Assembly: GCF_000260115.1 (NCBI RefSeq)
Contig: NZ_JH651380.1
Coordinates: 248,001-312,000 of the forward strand
DNA: 64,000 bases
From: Galbibacter orientalis DSM 19592
Lineage (GTDB): Bacteria > Bacteroidota > Bacteroidia > Flavobacteriales > Flavobacteriaceae
Direction: 5' to 3'
In this document: positions 25,682 through 35,502 of the stretch, one piece after another
Position numbering within the stretch: the first letter of the stretch is position 1
How the letters are laid out: each line of letters starts with the position of its first letter
Program-made: the position numbers and the translations under genes
Notes under the pieces: generated by a model
Databases searched by the model: none
What the model was told of the DNA's origin: nothing
What the model saw: the letters and a program-made list of their open reading frames with translations, nothing else

Positions 25682-27226
25682 ATGACAAGTCAGCAAAAAG
25701 ACACATTATTTATACTGGTTAAATCTCTTTCTAAATCTGAAAAGAGACAATTTAAGCTTTATGTGAATAGGTTAGGGGTAAATGCAGATGCAAAATTTTT
25801 AGCTTTATTCAATCTTTTGGATAAGATGCATGATTATAAAGAGGCTGAAATTTTAAAAAGTGGAATTGTTAAAAAACAACAACTCTCCAATTTAAAGGCA
25901 CATCTTTATAAGCAAATTCTGGTAAGCTTACGTTTAAATCCCGTAAATCAAAATATACGACTTCAAATTAGGGAGCAACTTGACTTTGCAACTATTTTGT
26001 ACCATAAAGGATTGTATAAACAAAGCTTAAAAATTTTGGATAAGGCCAAGTCTTTGGCTATTGAAAATCAAGAAAAAGTAGTTGCCTATGAAATTGTAGA
26101 ACTAGAAAAAGTTATAGAAACACAATACATTACTAGAAGTATAAGTGGGCGTGCCGACGAATTAGCAATTCAAGCAAAGGAATTGAGTATGCAAAATGTA
26201 TTGACAAGTAAACTTTCTAATCTATCGCTTCAATTATATGGAATTATGTTGAAGTTTGGGTATGTAAAAAGTGATGAAGAATATAAATGGGTTACAGAAT
26301 ACTACAAATCTCACTTACCTACTTTTAAAGTTTCAGAATTAGATTTTAGAGAAAAATTATGGTTGTATAAAGCGCAACTATGGTATAGTTTTTTAATTCA
26401 GGACTTTTTATCGTGTTATAAATATTCGTTGCGTTGGGTAGAACTTTTCTATGAAAACGAACAAATGATTTATTTAAATCCTGTATTCTTTTTAAAAGGA
26501 AATAATTACTTGTTAGAATCGATGTTTTATGTAAAAAATCGTCGTGGATTTAGGGAAGCATTACAGAAATTAGAACATATCGTTACGGATGATAAGTTTC
26601 CGAAGAATGATAATTTAGAGGTTTTAATTTTTCATTATAAATATAGTAGCAAAATTAATCTTCATTTTCTAGAAGGTACTTTTGAAGAAGGATTGCATTT
26701 AGAAAAGGAAATTATAGATGGAATAAAATTACACAGCGATAAATTAGACGAACACCATATTATGGTTCTCTACTATAAAATTGCGTGTTTGTATTTTGGG
26801 GTTGGCAATAATAAAAAGTGTATCTCTTATCTGAAAAAAATAATAGATAATAAAAACCTTACCATGCGTGAAGATTTAATGTGCTTTGCTCGTGTATTGA
26901 GTTTGGTTGCGCATTATGAAGCTGGTATGGATTACCATTTGGAAGTTCAATTAAAAAGCACCTATAAATTTTTATTAAAAATGAATGATCTCCATGAGGT
27001 GCAAAAGGAAATGATTAAGTTTCTTAGAAATTTAGGAGAAATCTTTCCTAGTCAGTTAAAAGATGAATTTAAAAAACTGCATGCAACTTTAAAGAAATAT
27101 GAAAATCACCCGTATGAAAAACGTGCCTTTTTATATTTAGATATTATCTCATGGCTAGAAAGTAATATTCAAAACCGACCAGTAGGGGAGATTATTAAAG
27201 AGAAAGCTAAAGAATTAGTTCGTTAG
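25682..27226 (+). CDS. Helical-repeat protein of unknown function (conserved Bacteroidota type)
   Basis: A 514-residue, almost entirely alpha-helical protein without signal peptide. The N-terminal part (TLFILVKSLSKSEKRQFKLYV) is basic and helical. The rest has TPR-like helix pairs, for example ILYHKGLYKQSLKILDKAKSLA and IACLYFGVGNNKKCISYLKKI. I do not recognise a catalytic domain. It diverges from leuA across 153 bp, and the EamA transporter gene follows 2 nt after its stop codon. A scaffold role is the most that can be said. Confidence 0.75.
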   Translation: MTSQQKDTLFILVKSLSKSEKRQFKLYVNRLGVNADAKFLALFNLLDKMHDYKEAEILKSGIVKKQQLSNLKAHLYKQILVSLRLNPVNQNIRLQIREQLDFATILYHKGLYKQSLKILDKAKSLAIENQEKVVAYEIVELEKVIETQYITRSISGRADELAIQAKELSMQNVLTSKLSNLSLQLYGIMLKFGYVKSDEEYKWVTEYYKSHLPTFKVSELDFREKLWLYKAQLWYSFLIQDFLSCYKYSLRWVELFYENEQMIYLNPVFFLKGNNYLLESMFYVKNRRGFREALQKLEHIVTDDKFPKNDNLEVLIFHYKYSSKINLHFLEGTFEEGLHLEKEIIDGIKLHSDKLDEHHIMVLYYKIACLYFGVGNNKKCISYLKKIIDNKNLTMREDLMCFARVLSLVAHYEAGMDYHLEVQLKSTYKFLLKMNDLHEVQKEMIKFLRNLGEIFPSQLKDEFKKLHATLKKYENHPYEKRAFLYLDIISWLESNIQNRPVGEIIKEKAKELVR

Positions 27227-27228
27227 TT

Positions 27229-28113
27229 TTGGAAGAAAAAAATCATTTTAAACATATTCTAGAACTAAATTTAGCGGTACTTTTAATTAGTACTTCTGGA
27301 GTTTTAGGACGTTATATAGCCCTGCCAGCAGAACAGATTATTTTATTTAGAGCAATTTTGGCTGTTGGTTTTATCTACCTTTTTTGTAGGTACAAAAAGT
27401 TTAATTTAAAAATAAATGCTAAACAAGATTTAAAAATTGTATTACTCTGTGGCGTTTTTTTTGGGATCCATTGGGTAACCTATTTTTATGCTTTACAACT
27501 TTCTAGTGTAGCAATTGGAATGCTCTCTATTTATACCTACCCTGTAATTACTTCTTTTCTAGAACCGATTATTTTAAAAAGTCGTTTTCAAAAATCGCAT
27601 TTAGCATTAGCAGTTTTAGTGCTTACAGGGGTTTACTTTTTAGTGCCAGAAGTAAGCTTTAAAAATCAACATTTTATAGCGGTTTTATTTGGAGTAACCT
27701 CTGCATTTTTTTATGCGCTCCGCAATATCCTCATGAAACCAAAAGTGGCCACTTATAACGGCTCTGTTTTGATGTTATATCAGCTTTGTGTAATAGTTGT
27801 TTTAATGAGTCCACTATTGTTTAATGCTAATTTTCTTCAGGTAAAATCTCAAATACTTCCTATAGCATTTTTAGCTTTGGTAACAACTACAATTGGACAT
27901 ACGTTATTGCTAATGAGTTTTAAATACTTTAGCGCTACCACAGCAAGTATTATGAGCAGTGTACAGCCCATTTACGGAATTTTAATGGGAATGTTGTTTT
28001 TAGGAGAATTCCCTGCATGGCACACTATTATTGGAGGTGCTTTAATATTAAGTGCTGTTTTTATTGAAAGCATCCGCACGGTAAAAGCTTCTAAAAAAGC
28101 GATAGAAAAATAA
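27229..28113 (+). CDS. DMT superfamily transporter (two EamA domains)
   Basis: A 294-residue membrane protein with ten hydrophobic helices in two EamA halves. Visible blocks are LLISTSGVLGRYIALPAEQIILFRAILA in TM1-2, YALQLSSVAIGMLSIYTYPVITSFLEPI in the first half, and TTTIGHTLLLMSFKYFSATTASIMSSVQPIYGILMGMLFLGE in the second. Drug/metabolite exporters of this type carry amino acids or metabolites; the substrate cannot be named. The start is TTG at 27229, directly after the stop codon of the preceding gene, so it should be translationally coupled. Confidence 0.92.
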   Translation: MEEKNHFKHILELNLAVLLISTSGVLGRYIALPAEQIILFRAILAVGFIYLFCRYKKFNLKINAKQDLKIVLLCGVFFGIHWVTYFYALQLSSVAIGMLSIYTYPVITSFLEPIILKSRFQKSHLALAVLVLTGVYFLVPEVSFKNQHFIAVLFGVTSAFFYALRNILMKPKVATYNGSVLMLYQLCVIVVLMSPLLFNANFLQVKSQILPIAFLALVTTTIGHTLLLMSFKYFSATTASIMSSVQPIYGILMGMLFLGEFPAWHTIIGGALILSAVFIESIRTVKASKKAIEK

Positions 28114-28122
28114 ATAAGAATA

Positions 28123-28938
28123 CTAATTCTTAGCCTTCAACTCATTTATAATATCAAAATGACCGAAAATTAAATGCTTTGGAAGTTTGTTGTCTTTAGG
28201 AAGCACCGCCAAAAACCTATCAAAATTTGAGGTATATACATTTTTAAGTAATGGTTTTTCATATCCTAAAGTATCGAGAATTTCTTTAATAAACTCATCA
28301 TGATGAATTAGGTCTGAGCTTCCCAAATGGTAAATTCCTTTTCGGTTTCTATTAACAATATAGTGGATTTGTTGGGAGAGTTTATCTGCATTGGTAACAT
28401 TCATTACCAAATCTGGAAAAACTTCGTAGGCATCGTTTTTATCAATAAAATACCTGAGTTCTTTCATCCGCGGGGAGCTACTTCCAAAGACCATTGGTAA
28501 TCTTGCAATTACATAATTTTTCTCTGGAAGTTGCATCAACGCAGTTTCTATTTTTATTTTAAACTTCCCATAGGTACTCATAGACAAAGTCTTGTCGTAC
28601 TCATAAGAAGGGAAATTACTAAAAGCATCAAAAACATTGGCAGAAGATAAAAATATAAGCTTACTGTTGCTAGCACGACAATAATCTACCAAATCGAGAT
28701 GTGTATCTATTTGAGCTTCAAAATTTCCACGTAGCGCCGAGATAATAATTGTTGGTCGCACTTGGGTTAAAATCTCAAACAAATCATCGTTTTCCATATC
28801 AAAATGAAAAAAATGCTTGTTATTAGAATAGATTTTTCCTGTGTGGTAGGTGCCATAGGTATCAAAGTAAGGACAGAGTTCTTTGTAAAGTGTCCCTCCA
28901 ATAAATCCGCTTGCTCCTAAAATTAATATCCTTTTCAA
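28123..28938 (-). CDS. RmlD-like NAD(P)-dependent sugar-nucleotide reductase/epimerase
   Basis: A 271-residue extended short-chain dehydrogenase. The Rossmann motif is LILGASGFIGGTLYKEL, the catalytic Tyr-x-x-x-Lys lies in YGKFK after FLSSANVF, and a C-terminal substrate lobe follows (RLPMVFGSSSPR, YHLGSSDLIHHDEF). It resembles dTDP-4-dehydrorhamnose reductase, but no rhamnose genes are nearby, so the exact reaction is open. It converges with the EamA transporter gene (9 bp apart). Confidence 0.85.
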   Translation of the reverse strand: MKRILILGASGFIGGTLYKELCPYFDTYGTYHTGKIYSNNKHFFHFDMENDDLFEILTQVRPTIIISALRGNFEAQIDTHLDLVDYCRASNSKLIFLSSANVFDAFSNFPSYEYDKTLSMSTYGKFKIKIETALMQLPEKNYVIARLPMVFGSSSPRMKELRYFIDKNDAYEVFPDLVMNVTNADKLSQQIHYIVNRNRKGIYHLGSSDLIHHDEFIKEILDTLGYEKPLLKNVYTSNFDRFLAVLPKDNKLPKHLIFGHFDIINELKAKN

Positions 28939-28997
28939 TAAGCGTTACCTTTTTGTATTTAAGAGTGTTTGTATACGCTCTTTCTTAAATAAATTTA

Positions 28998-29071
28998 CTC
29001 TATAATCGAGCTTTATGTGCTCAGGCACTTGCGTTTAGATTTTTTGTTCTTTCCAGCAATGTCTTGAGCAC
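28998..29071. repeat. Intergenic palindromic repeat downstream of gcvT
   Basis: 5' palindrome CTCTATAATCGAG (28998-29010) followed by CTTTATG, then a long-range pair GTGCTC (29017-29022) / GAGCAC (29066-29071). Same layout as the other family members with different sequence in the outer stem. It may end gcvT transcription. Confidence 0.5.
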
Positions 29072-29075
29072 TAAT

Positions 29076-30161
29076 TTATTTTTTATAAAACGGAAGCTTT
29101 ACTACTTTAGCTTCTACTTTTTTCTTTCTTATTTGTAAGTAAATTGTAGTTCCAACTTCAGCATTTTCTGTAGTTACATATCCCATACCAATTCCTTTGT
29201 TTAAAGAAGGAGCCATAGTTCCGCTAGTAACTTTTCCGATAACTTCCTCATTGGTATTTAAAATCTCATAATCGTGTCTTGGAATTCCACGTTCAATCAT
29301 TTCAAAACCAACTAATTTTTTGGTTACCCCAGTTTCTTTTTGTCGTTTTAAAGCCTCAGAGTTTACAAAATCTTTAGAGAACTTTGTTATCCACCCTAAA
29401 CCTGCTTCAAGCGGAGAAGTAGTGTCGTCAATATCATTTCCGTAAAGACAATACCCCATTTCCAATCTAAGAGTATCTCTAGCAGCAAGTCCAATAGGTT
29501 TAATACCGTGGTTTTTTCCTGCTTCTAAAACCTTATTCCAAACCTGCTCAACATCAGTATTTTTACAATAAATTTCAAATCCACCACTTCCAGTATATCC
29601 AGTAGCAGAAATAATAACATGCTCAATCCCTGCAAATTCCCCCACTTCAAAATTGTAAAATTTAATAGCGGAAAGATCAATAGGGGTTATCGTCTGCATG
29701 GCTTCTACAGCTTTAGGACCTTGGATAGCTAAAAGCGAATAATCGTCAGAAATATTGCGCATTTCTGCTCCAATAGTATCATTATATTTAGAAATCCAGT
29801 TCCAATCTTTTTCAATATTAGAAGCATTAACCACTAAAAGGTATTGCTCCTCTTTCATTTGGTAGATAATCAAATCGTCTACAATTCCGCCATTTTCATT
29901 CGGTAAACAAGAATACTGTGCTTTTCCAATAGTTAATTTGGAAGCATCATTACTACTCACTTTTTGAATTAGCGCTAAAGCATTCGGACCACTAATCAAG
30001 AATTCTCCCATGTGGCTAACGTCAAAAACACCTAAATGTTCTCTAACCGTTTCATGCTCAATATTCACCCCTTCGTATTGTACTGGCATGTTATAGCCAG
30101 CAAAAGGAACCATTTTTGCCCCTAATTCAATATGGATATCAGTTAATGCTGTATTCTTCAT
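29076..30161 (-). CDS. gcvT: Aminomethyltransferase (glycine cleavage system T protein)
   Basis: About 361 residues from the ATG at 30161. The upstream ATG at 30206 would add 15 residues with no family match, whereas [23 protein letters not shown] is the canonical start. GcvT moves the methylene group of the glycine-derived aminomethyl-lipoyl H protein to tetrahydrofolate. The folate-binding core ([41 protein letters not shown]) and the C-terminal barrel ([16 protein letters not shown]) are intact. gcvH and gcvP are not nearby. It is followed by a palindromic repeat. Confidence 0.96.
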   Translation of the reverse strand: MKNTALTDIHIELGAKMVPFAGYNMPVQYEGVNIEHETVREHLGVFDVSHMGEFLISGPNALALIQKVSSNDASKLTIGKAQYSCLPNENGGIVDDLIIYQMKEEQYLLVVNASNIEKDWNWISKYNDTIGAEMRNISDDYSLLAIQGPKAVEAMQTITPIDLSAIKFYNFEVGEFAGIEHVIISATGYTGSGGFEIYCKNTDVEQVWNKVLEAGKNHGIKPIGLAARDTLRLEMGYCLYGNDIDDTTSPLEAGLGWITKFSKDFVNSEALKRQKETGVTKKLVGFEMIERGIPRHDYEILNTNEEVIGKVTSGTMAPSLNKGIGMGYVTTENAEVGTTIYLQIRKKKVEAKVVKLPFYKK

Positions 30162-30338
30162 TTTTGTATATTTAAAAATTATTGTACCTACTATTTGGCG
30201 CTGCAAAATTATTTAAAATAATCTCAGGAATAAAACAAACTTGCGCTAATAAGTTAAAAGTTGGAAAGTTTGTAAAGTTGAAAGATTTCAACGTAAGACT
30301 ATAACTGTATAACAGCGTAACTTTTTTAAAATCGAAAC

Positions 30339-31418
30339 ATGGAAAACAAAAAAATAAAAATATTAGTAGTAGGCTGTGGAAACATGGGAGCTTCTCATGC
30401 TAAAGCCTATCATCAAATGGAGAGTGAAGTAGAAATTTGTGGCTTAGTTTCAACAGGAAAAAGTAAAGAGGTTCTAAATGCTGAATTAGAAAATAAATAT
30501 AAATTATTTACCGATTATTATGAAGCATTAGAAGCAACAAAACCCGATGCGGTTTGTATTTCCACTTATCCAGATACACATGAAGCATATAGTATTGCGG
30601 CCTTAGAAAATGGGTGTCATGTATTTTTAGAAAAGCCAATTGCCAGTACTGCCGAAGGAGCCGAAAGGGTAGTGGCCGTAGCTAATAAAGTAAATAAAAA
30701 AGTAGTAGTAGGTTATATTTTGAGACACCATCCTTCTTGGCAGAAATTTATAGAACTAGCACAGAATATGGGGAAACCTTTGGTTATGCGGATGAATTTG
30801 AATCAGCAGAGTCATGGTTATATGTGGAATGTACATAGAAATCTGATGAAAAGTCTGAGCCCTATTGTAGATTGTGCCGTACATTATATTGATGTAATGT
30901 GCCAAATGACAAACGCCAAACCTGTGCAAGTAAGTGCTATTGGGGTTAGATTAACGGATGATATTCCTACAAATAACTATAACTACGGACAATTACAGAT
31001 TCGTTTTGATGATGGTTCTGTGGGCTGGTATGAAGCTGGTTGGGGACCTATGGTTAGCGATACCGCTTTTTTTATAAAAGATATTTTTGGACCCAAAGGG
31101 AGTGTTTCCATCGTAGCAAATAAAGCAAGCGCAGAGGGAGCTTCCGACCATATTGATAGTCATACAAAAACCGAAAGTTTGAAAGTGCATTATGCGGATA
31201 TTGATGCTGAAAATGAATTTACAAAGCCAGATGAGTTTATCAATCTACAAGACGAACCAGATCATCAAGAGTTATGTAATAGAGAGCAGCGTTTTTTTAT
31301 AGATGCTATTAAAAATAACAATGATTTGGCAAGTCATTTGGAAGATGCAGTTAATAGTTTAAAAGTAGCTTTGGCTTGTGATGAATCTGTTAAAACGGGA
31401 GAAGTGGTTAGATTGTAG
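30339..31418 (+). CDS. Gfo/Idh/MocA family oxidoreductase (second)
   Basis: A 359-residue protein. The Rossmann motif is LVVGCGNMGASHAKAY, CISTYPDTHEAYSIAALENGCHVFLEKPIAST contains the EKP motif, and a C-terminal sheet domain follows, with SPIVDCAVHYIDVM holding the conserved Asp and His of the active site region. Substrate unknown, likely a sugar derivative. It lies 30 nt upstream of a Fur-family gene on the same strand; a functional link is not evident. Confidence 0.9.
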   Translation: MENKKIKILVVGCGNMGASHAKAYHQMESEVEICGLVSTGKSKEVLNAELENKYKLFTDYYEALEATKPDAVCISTYPDTHEAYSIAALENGCHVFLEKPIASTAEGAERVVAVANKVNKKVVVGYILRHHPSWQKFIELAQNMGKPLVMRMNLNQQSHGYMWNVHRNLMKSLSPIVDCAVHYIDVMCQMTNAKPVQVSAIGVRLTDDIPTNNYNYGQLQIRFDDGSVGWYEAGWGPMVSDTAFFIKDIFGPKGSVSIVANKASAEGASDHIDSHTKTESLKVHYADIDAENEFTKPDEFINLQDEPDHQELCNREQRFFIDAIKNNNDLASHLEDAVNSLKVALACDESVKTGEVVRL

Positions 31419-31448
31419 TGAAGTAGTGTTAATCTATGAATCCGAGAT

Positions 31449-31859
31449 ATGGCAACAATAGAACAATTTTTAGAGTCAAAAGATATCCGTATTACTGCAA
31501 TGCGTTTACTAATTTATAAGTTTTTAGCTTCAAAGGAAGTTGCAGTAACATTAAGCGATATTCAAAATGCTTTTGATAAGGCAGATAGAACAACTTTATA
31601 TAGAACCTTAAAAACATTTGAAGAAAAAGACGTTGTACACCAAATAGATGATGGTACAGGAATTACAAAGTATGCACTTTGCGAAGAAGGCTGTAATTGT
31701 GAAATAGGAACCGATTTACATTTACATTTTCATTGTAATAATTGTAATGAAACTATTTGTTTAACGCAACATAAAATACCACAAATAAAAGTCCCTAAAG
31801 GTTTTGTTTCAGAAGATGTAAACCTTGTTGTAAAAGGTATTTGCGATAAGTGTAGCTAA
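31449..31859 (+). CDS. Fur-family transcriptional regulator (second)
   Basis: A 136-residue protein with the winged helix (IRITAMRLLIYKFLASKEVAVTLSDIQ, then DRTTLYRTLKTFEEKDVVH) and a metal-rich C-terminal half: CEEGCNCEIG, then HLHFHCNNC and ICDKC. Both structural Cys-x-x-Cys pairs are present, plus extra Cys near residue 80. It sits 213 nt upstream of a zinc/cadmium-type P-ATPase. That suggests zinc homeostasis, but there is an intervening repeat and no operator was found upstream of either gene. Confidence 0.88.
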   Translation: MATIEQFLESKDIRITAMRLLIYKFLASKEVAVTLSDIQNAFDKADRTTLYRTLKTFEEKDVVHQIDDGTGITKYALCEEGCNCEIGTDLHLHFHCNNCNETICLTQHKIPQIKVPKGFVSEDVNLVVKGICDKCS

Positions 31860-31912
31860 CAATAAATGCACTTCCATTGCATCTTATTTTCCCATAGTTT
31901 TACAAAATATTT

Positions 31913-32056
31913 AATCCCTCATTGAAGGTTTAATTCCTAGATGTTTTACGCCGAAATGGATTAAATCCCTCATTGAGGGTTTTATTTCCTAACGTTTTAA
32001 GTCAAAATGGATTAAATTATTATTCTATAAAGACCGCGTGAGTTTACCACGAGGTA
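31913..32056. repeat. Intergenic palindromic repeat with tandem 51-bp half-units
   Basis: Two direct 51-bp units (31913-31963 and 31964-32014). Each has AATCCCTCATTGA(A/G)GG followed by TTTWATTCC and ends AAATGGATTA. The second contains the perfect palindrome CCCTCATTGAGGG (31967-31979). They are followed by ACCACGAGGTAGTAAATTA, the 3' end word of the family. Lies between the Fur-family gene and the P-ATPase gene. Confidence 0.75.
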
Positions 32057-32072
32057 GTAAATTAAAGAAACT

Positions 32073-34010
32073 ATGAAAAAAAAGAAAGTCAATTTAAAAG
32101 ATATTAAATCTAATTCTGAAAATGGTCATAATCATGATGGTTCCTCAAGTGGATTTAAGACTTATATTCCAGCAGTAATAAGTTTTACAATGCTCATTAT
32201 TGGCATTGCATTAAACTATTTTGATGTTGATTTTTTTGAAAAATGGACTCAGATTGTTTGGTATACCATAGCTTACTTACCAGTTGGATATCCTGTTTTA
32301 AAAGAGGGTTGGAGAAGTATCCGAAGAGGAGATGTTTTTACAGAATTCTTTTTGATGTCCATTGCTACTATTGGCGCTTTCGCCATTGGTGAATATCCAG
32401 AAGGAGTTGCCGTAATGTTGTTTTATAGTATAGGCGAATTATTCCAAGGCGCTGCAGTAAAGAGAGCAAAAACCAATATAAAAGCATTGTTAGACGTTCG
32501 TCCAAATGAAGCTTTAGTTTATCGTACTAATAATTATATTTCTGTAAGCCCTGAAACGGTTGCTATCGGTGAGAAAGTACAAGTTCGTGTTGGAGAAAAA
32601 GTGCCATTAGATGGAATTTTACTTTCCAAAAAAGGTTCTTTTAATACAGCAGCTTTGACAGGCGAGAGTAAACCAGATAGTGTTTTGAAAGGAGAGAGAG
32701 TATTTGCAGGAAGTATCAATATGGATGGTGTAATTGAAATTCAAACTACCAAAGAATTTAAAGATAGTTCTATTGCTCGGATTCTTGATATGGTTCAAAA
32801 TGCTACGGCACGGAAATCAAAAACCGAATTATTTATTAGAAAATTTGCAAGAGTTTATACACCTATTGTGGTGGTTTTAGCTATAGGAGTAACGTTTCTT
32901 CCATATTTTTTTATAGATAATTATGTGTTTAGAGATTGGTTATATCGAGCTTTAATTTTTCTTGTAATATCATGCCCTTGTGCTTTAGTAATTTCGATTC
33001 CATTGGGCTATTTTGGCGGATTAGGGGCAGCATCTAATAATGGGATATTATTTAAAGGAGCTTCTTTTCTTGATGCAATAACTAAAGTAAACACCTTAGT
33101 AATGGATAAAACAGGAACAGTAACCAAAGGTGTCTTTAAAATAAAAAAAGTTAAGGCTATTGGATATGAAGAAGCAGAATTTATGAAATATCTTATGGCA
33201 ATGGAAGAGCAGTCTACGCATCCAATAGCCAAAGCAATTTTAGAATATAAAATAGGGAATGAATATTTTAAGGCTAACAAAGTTTCGGAAATTGCCGGAA
33301 AAGGATTAAAAGGAACTGTAAATAATAAAACCGTTTTAGTAGGTAACAAATCGTTGATGACTACTAATAATATTCAAGTTACCAAAGAAACAGAAAGTAT
33401 TAAAGAATCAATTGTTTTAGTAGCTATAGATGAGGTTTTTGCAGGTTATGTAGTAATTGCAGATGAGTTGAAAGAAGATGCTAAAGAAACAATAATCAAC
33501 TTACATAAAGTAGGTATTACAAATATTATAATGCTTTCTGGTGATAAGGATTCTATTACTCAAAAAGTGGCATCAGAACTAAATATTGAACAGGCTAAAG
33601 GTGGTTTGTTACCTGAGGATAAACTAAATGAAGTTGAGCTTTTACAAAAGAATTCTGAAAGTAGTAAGATTGCATTTATAGGGGATGGGATAAATGATGC
33701 TCCTGTACTAGCCGCAAGTGATGTGGGAATTGCAATGGGAGGTTTAGGGAGTGATGTTGCTATAGAAACTGCAGATGTTATTATCCAAACAGACCAACCC
33801 TCCAAAGTAGTAAAAGCAATAAATATAGGAAGATCCACCCGAAAAATTGTATGGCAAAATATCGGGTTGGCTTTTGGAGTAAAAGTGATAGTATTAATAT
33901 TAGGAGCTGGTGGATTGGCAACAATGTGGGAAGCAGTATTTGCCGATGTTGGGGTAGCATTGTTAGCAATCTTGAATGCTGTAAGATTACAGAAAATGAA
34001 ATGGGATTAA
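32073..34010 (+). CDS. P1B-type heavy-metal ATPase (zinc/cadmium/lead exporter type)
   Basis: A 645-residue P-type ATPase. The N terminus carries no HMA domain, only a short His-containing stretch (NGHNHDG). The metal-binding Cys-Pro-Cys is at 301-303, the TGES actuator motif at 196-199, the phosphorylated Asp345 in DKTGTVTKG, the Ser-x-x-His-Pro-type motif in EQSTHPIAKAI and the hinge GDGINDAPVLAASD near the end. The CPC together with the P1B-2-like end (AVFADVGVALLAILNAVRLQ) favours Zn(II)/Cd(II) rather than copper. A Fur-family gene precedes it. It ends at a strong hairpin shared with thrC. Confidence 0.93.
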   Translation: MKKKKVNLKDIKSNSENGHNHDGSSSGFKTYIPAVISFTMLIIGIALNYFDVDFFEKWTQIVWYTIAYLPVGYPVLKEGWRSIRRGDVFTEFFLMSIATIGAFAIGEYPEGVAVMLFYSIGELFQGAAVKRAKTNIKALLDVRPNEALVYRTNNYISVSPETVAIGEKVQVRVGEKVPLDGILLSKKGSFNTAALTGESKPDSVLKGERVFAGSINMDGVIEIQTTKEFKDSSIARILDMVQNATARKSKTELFIRKFARVYTPIVVVLAIGVTFLPYFFIDNYVFRDWLYRALIFLVISCPCALVISIPLGYFGGLGAASNNGILFKGASFLDAITKVNTLVMDKTGTVTKGVFKIKKVKAIGYEEAEFMKYLMAMEEQSTHPIAKAILEYKIGNEYFKANKVSEIAGKGLKGTVNNKTVLVGNKSLMTTNNIQVTKETESIKESIVLVAIDEVFAGYVVIADELKEDAKETIINLHKVGITNIIMLSGDKDSITQKVASELNIEQAKGGLLPEDKLNEVELLQKNSESSKIAFIGDGINDAPVLAASDVGIAMGGLGSDVAIETADVIIQTDQPSKVVKAINIGRSTRKIVWQNIGLAFGVKVIVLILGAGGLATMWEAVFADVGVALLAILNAVRLQKMKWD

Positions 34011-34030
34011 ATATAAAATGAGAGAGAAAA

Positions 34031-34078
34031 TGGTTTTGTTGCAGTAATATCTAAACGAACTATACTGCAGCAAAACCA
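34031..34078. terminator. Shared hairpin between convergent P-ATPase and thrC genes
   Basis: TGGTTTTGTTGCAGTA (34031-34046) pairs with TACTGCAGCAAAACCA (34063-34078) over 16 bp with one G-T wobble. Leftward the stem is followed by TTTTCTCTCT, so it most likely terminates thrC; rightward it may end the ATPase transcript. Confidence 0.7.
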
Positions 34079-34101
34079 AAAGTGAATTAAAAAAAATAAT
34101 T

Positions 34102-35406
34102 TTATCGATTTTTTAAATAGGCTTTTAAATCGTCATAGCTTTTTATGGTAATACTTTTTTTATTCTTATCAATAACCGATTTAATCTGTTCTGGAATAGG
34201 AATTGTAACATCCAACGTATTTTCAACTACATCTAAAAATTTAACAGGATGTGCTGTTTCTAGAAAAACACCGGTACTGTTAGTGTCAGCATTTAAATAT
34301 TTTTTAAGTCCTAAATAACCAACCGCCCCATGTGGATCGGCTACATAACCAGAAGTTTTGTAAATAGCTTGCATTGTTTTTTTAGTGTCTTCATCAGTAT
34401 AACTAAAAGAAGAAAATAGCTGATTTAATGCTTCAAAATTATTATCAAATAGTCTTTGAATACGAATAAAATTACTTGGATTTCCAACATCCATTGCGTT
34501 TGATATGGTTTGCTTTGAAGGCTTCGGACTGTATTCTTGCGTAGCCATATATTGAGGAACGGTATCGTTAATATTTGTAGAAGCTACAAAGTGCTTAACT
34601 GGTAAGCCTAGTTTGTAAGCCATCATTCCGGCACAAATATTTCCAAAATTTCCGCTAGGAACAGAAAAAACCAACTCTTTGTTTTGCGATTTTAATTGTT
34701 TGTACGCAAAGAAAAAGTAAAACATTTGAGGGAGCCAACGTGCCACATTAATAGAATTTGCAGAAGTTAAATTCTCTGCTGTTAAATTGCTATCTAAAAA
34801 AGCAGTTTTTACCATTTCCTGACAATCGTCAAATACGCCGTCTACTTCTAAGGCAGTGATGTTTTGACCGAGAGTGGTAAGTTGTTTTTCTTGAATATCG
34901 CTCACTTTTCCGCTAGGATATAAAATAACTACTTCTACACCTTTTACCCCTAAAAATCCGCTTGCCACAGCGCCACCAGTATCTCCAGAAGTAGCTACTA
35001 AAACAGTTACGGTTTCTTCTTTTTTGTCTTTATTAAAATACCCTAAACAGCGTGCCATAAACCGAGCTCCTACATCTTTAAAAGCCATAGTTGGTCCGTG
35101 GAAGAGTTCTAAGGAATAGATATCTTCTTCTACTTTTACTGTTGGAAAATCGAAACATAATGTTTCTTTTACAATGTCTTTTAAAATAGCTGTAGGGATT
35201 TCGTTACCTATAAATTGTTGAATAACTTTAAAAGCTATTTCTTCATTACTAAAATCTTCAATATTTTCAATGAAGTTTTTATCTAACGGTTTTATTTCAT
35301 TAGGAAAATAAAGACCTCTATCTGGAGCTATCCCTTTTACTACAGCGTCTTCAAAGTTTGTAAAGGTTTTGTTTTCTTGTGTATCGTTAAGGCTATAATA
35401 TTTCAT
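34102..35406 (-). CDS. thrC: Threonine synthase
   Basis: A 434-residue PLP enzyme that makes threonine from O-phosphohomoserine. The N terminus MKYYSLNDTQENKTFTNFEDAV and ELFHGPTMAFKDVGARFMARCL (the Schiff-base lysine lies in FKDVG) are typical of the bacterial class-1 form, with ATSGDTGGAV as the phosphate-binding loop and FSVPSGNFGNICAGMMA further on. Last gene of thrA-thrB-thrC, 96 nt behind thrB. Confidence 0.97.
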   Translation of the reverse strand: MKYYSLNDTQENKTFTNFEDAVVKGIAPDRGLYFPNEIKPLDKNFIENIEDFSNEEIAFKVIQQFIGNEIPTAILKDIVKETLCFDFPTVKVEEDIYSLELFHGPTMAFKDVGARFMARCLGYFNKDKKEETVTVLVATSGDTGGAVASGFLGVKGVEVVILYPSGKVSDIQEKQLTTLGQNITALEVDGVFDDCQEMVKTAFLDSNLTAENLTSANSINVARWLPQMFYFFFAYKQLKSQNKELVFSVPSGNFGNICAGMMAYKLGLPVKHFVASTNINDTVPQYMATQEYSPKPSKQTISNAMDVGNPSNFIRIQRLFDNNFEALNQLFSSFSYTDEDTKKTMQAIYKTSGYVADPHGAVGYLGLKKYLNADTNSTGVFLETAHPVKFLDVVENTLDVTIPIPEQIKSVIDKNKKSITIKSYDDLKAYLKNR

Positions 35407-35502
35407 GTTTTATTTTTTGCTAATCGTTATTTTTTATTTGGGTCTATTTGCCAAAATAGGAGGATAGAATTATAAATAAATTCGGAAATTTATCATTCAA
35501 AT

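Noticed and set aside
30162-30206. Longer N terminus of GcvT (15 extra residues)
   Set aside because: Family alignment from memory starts at MKNTALTD; the extension has no match.
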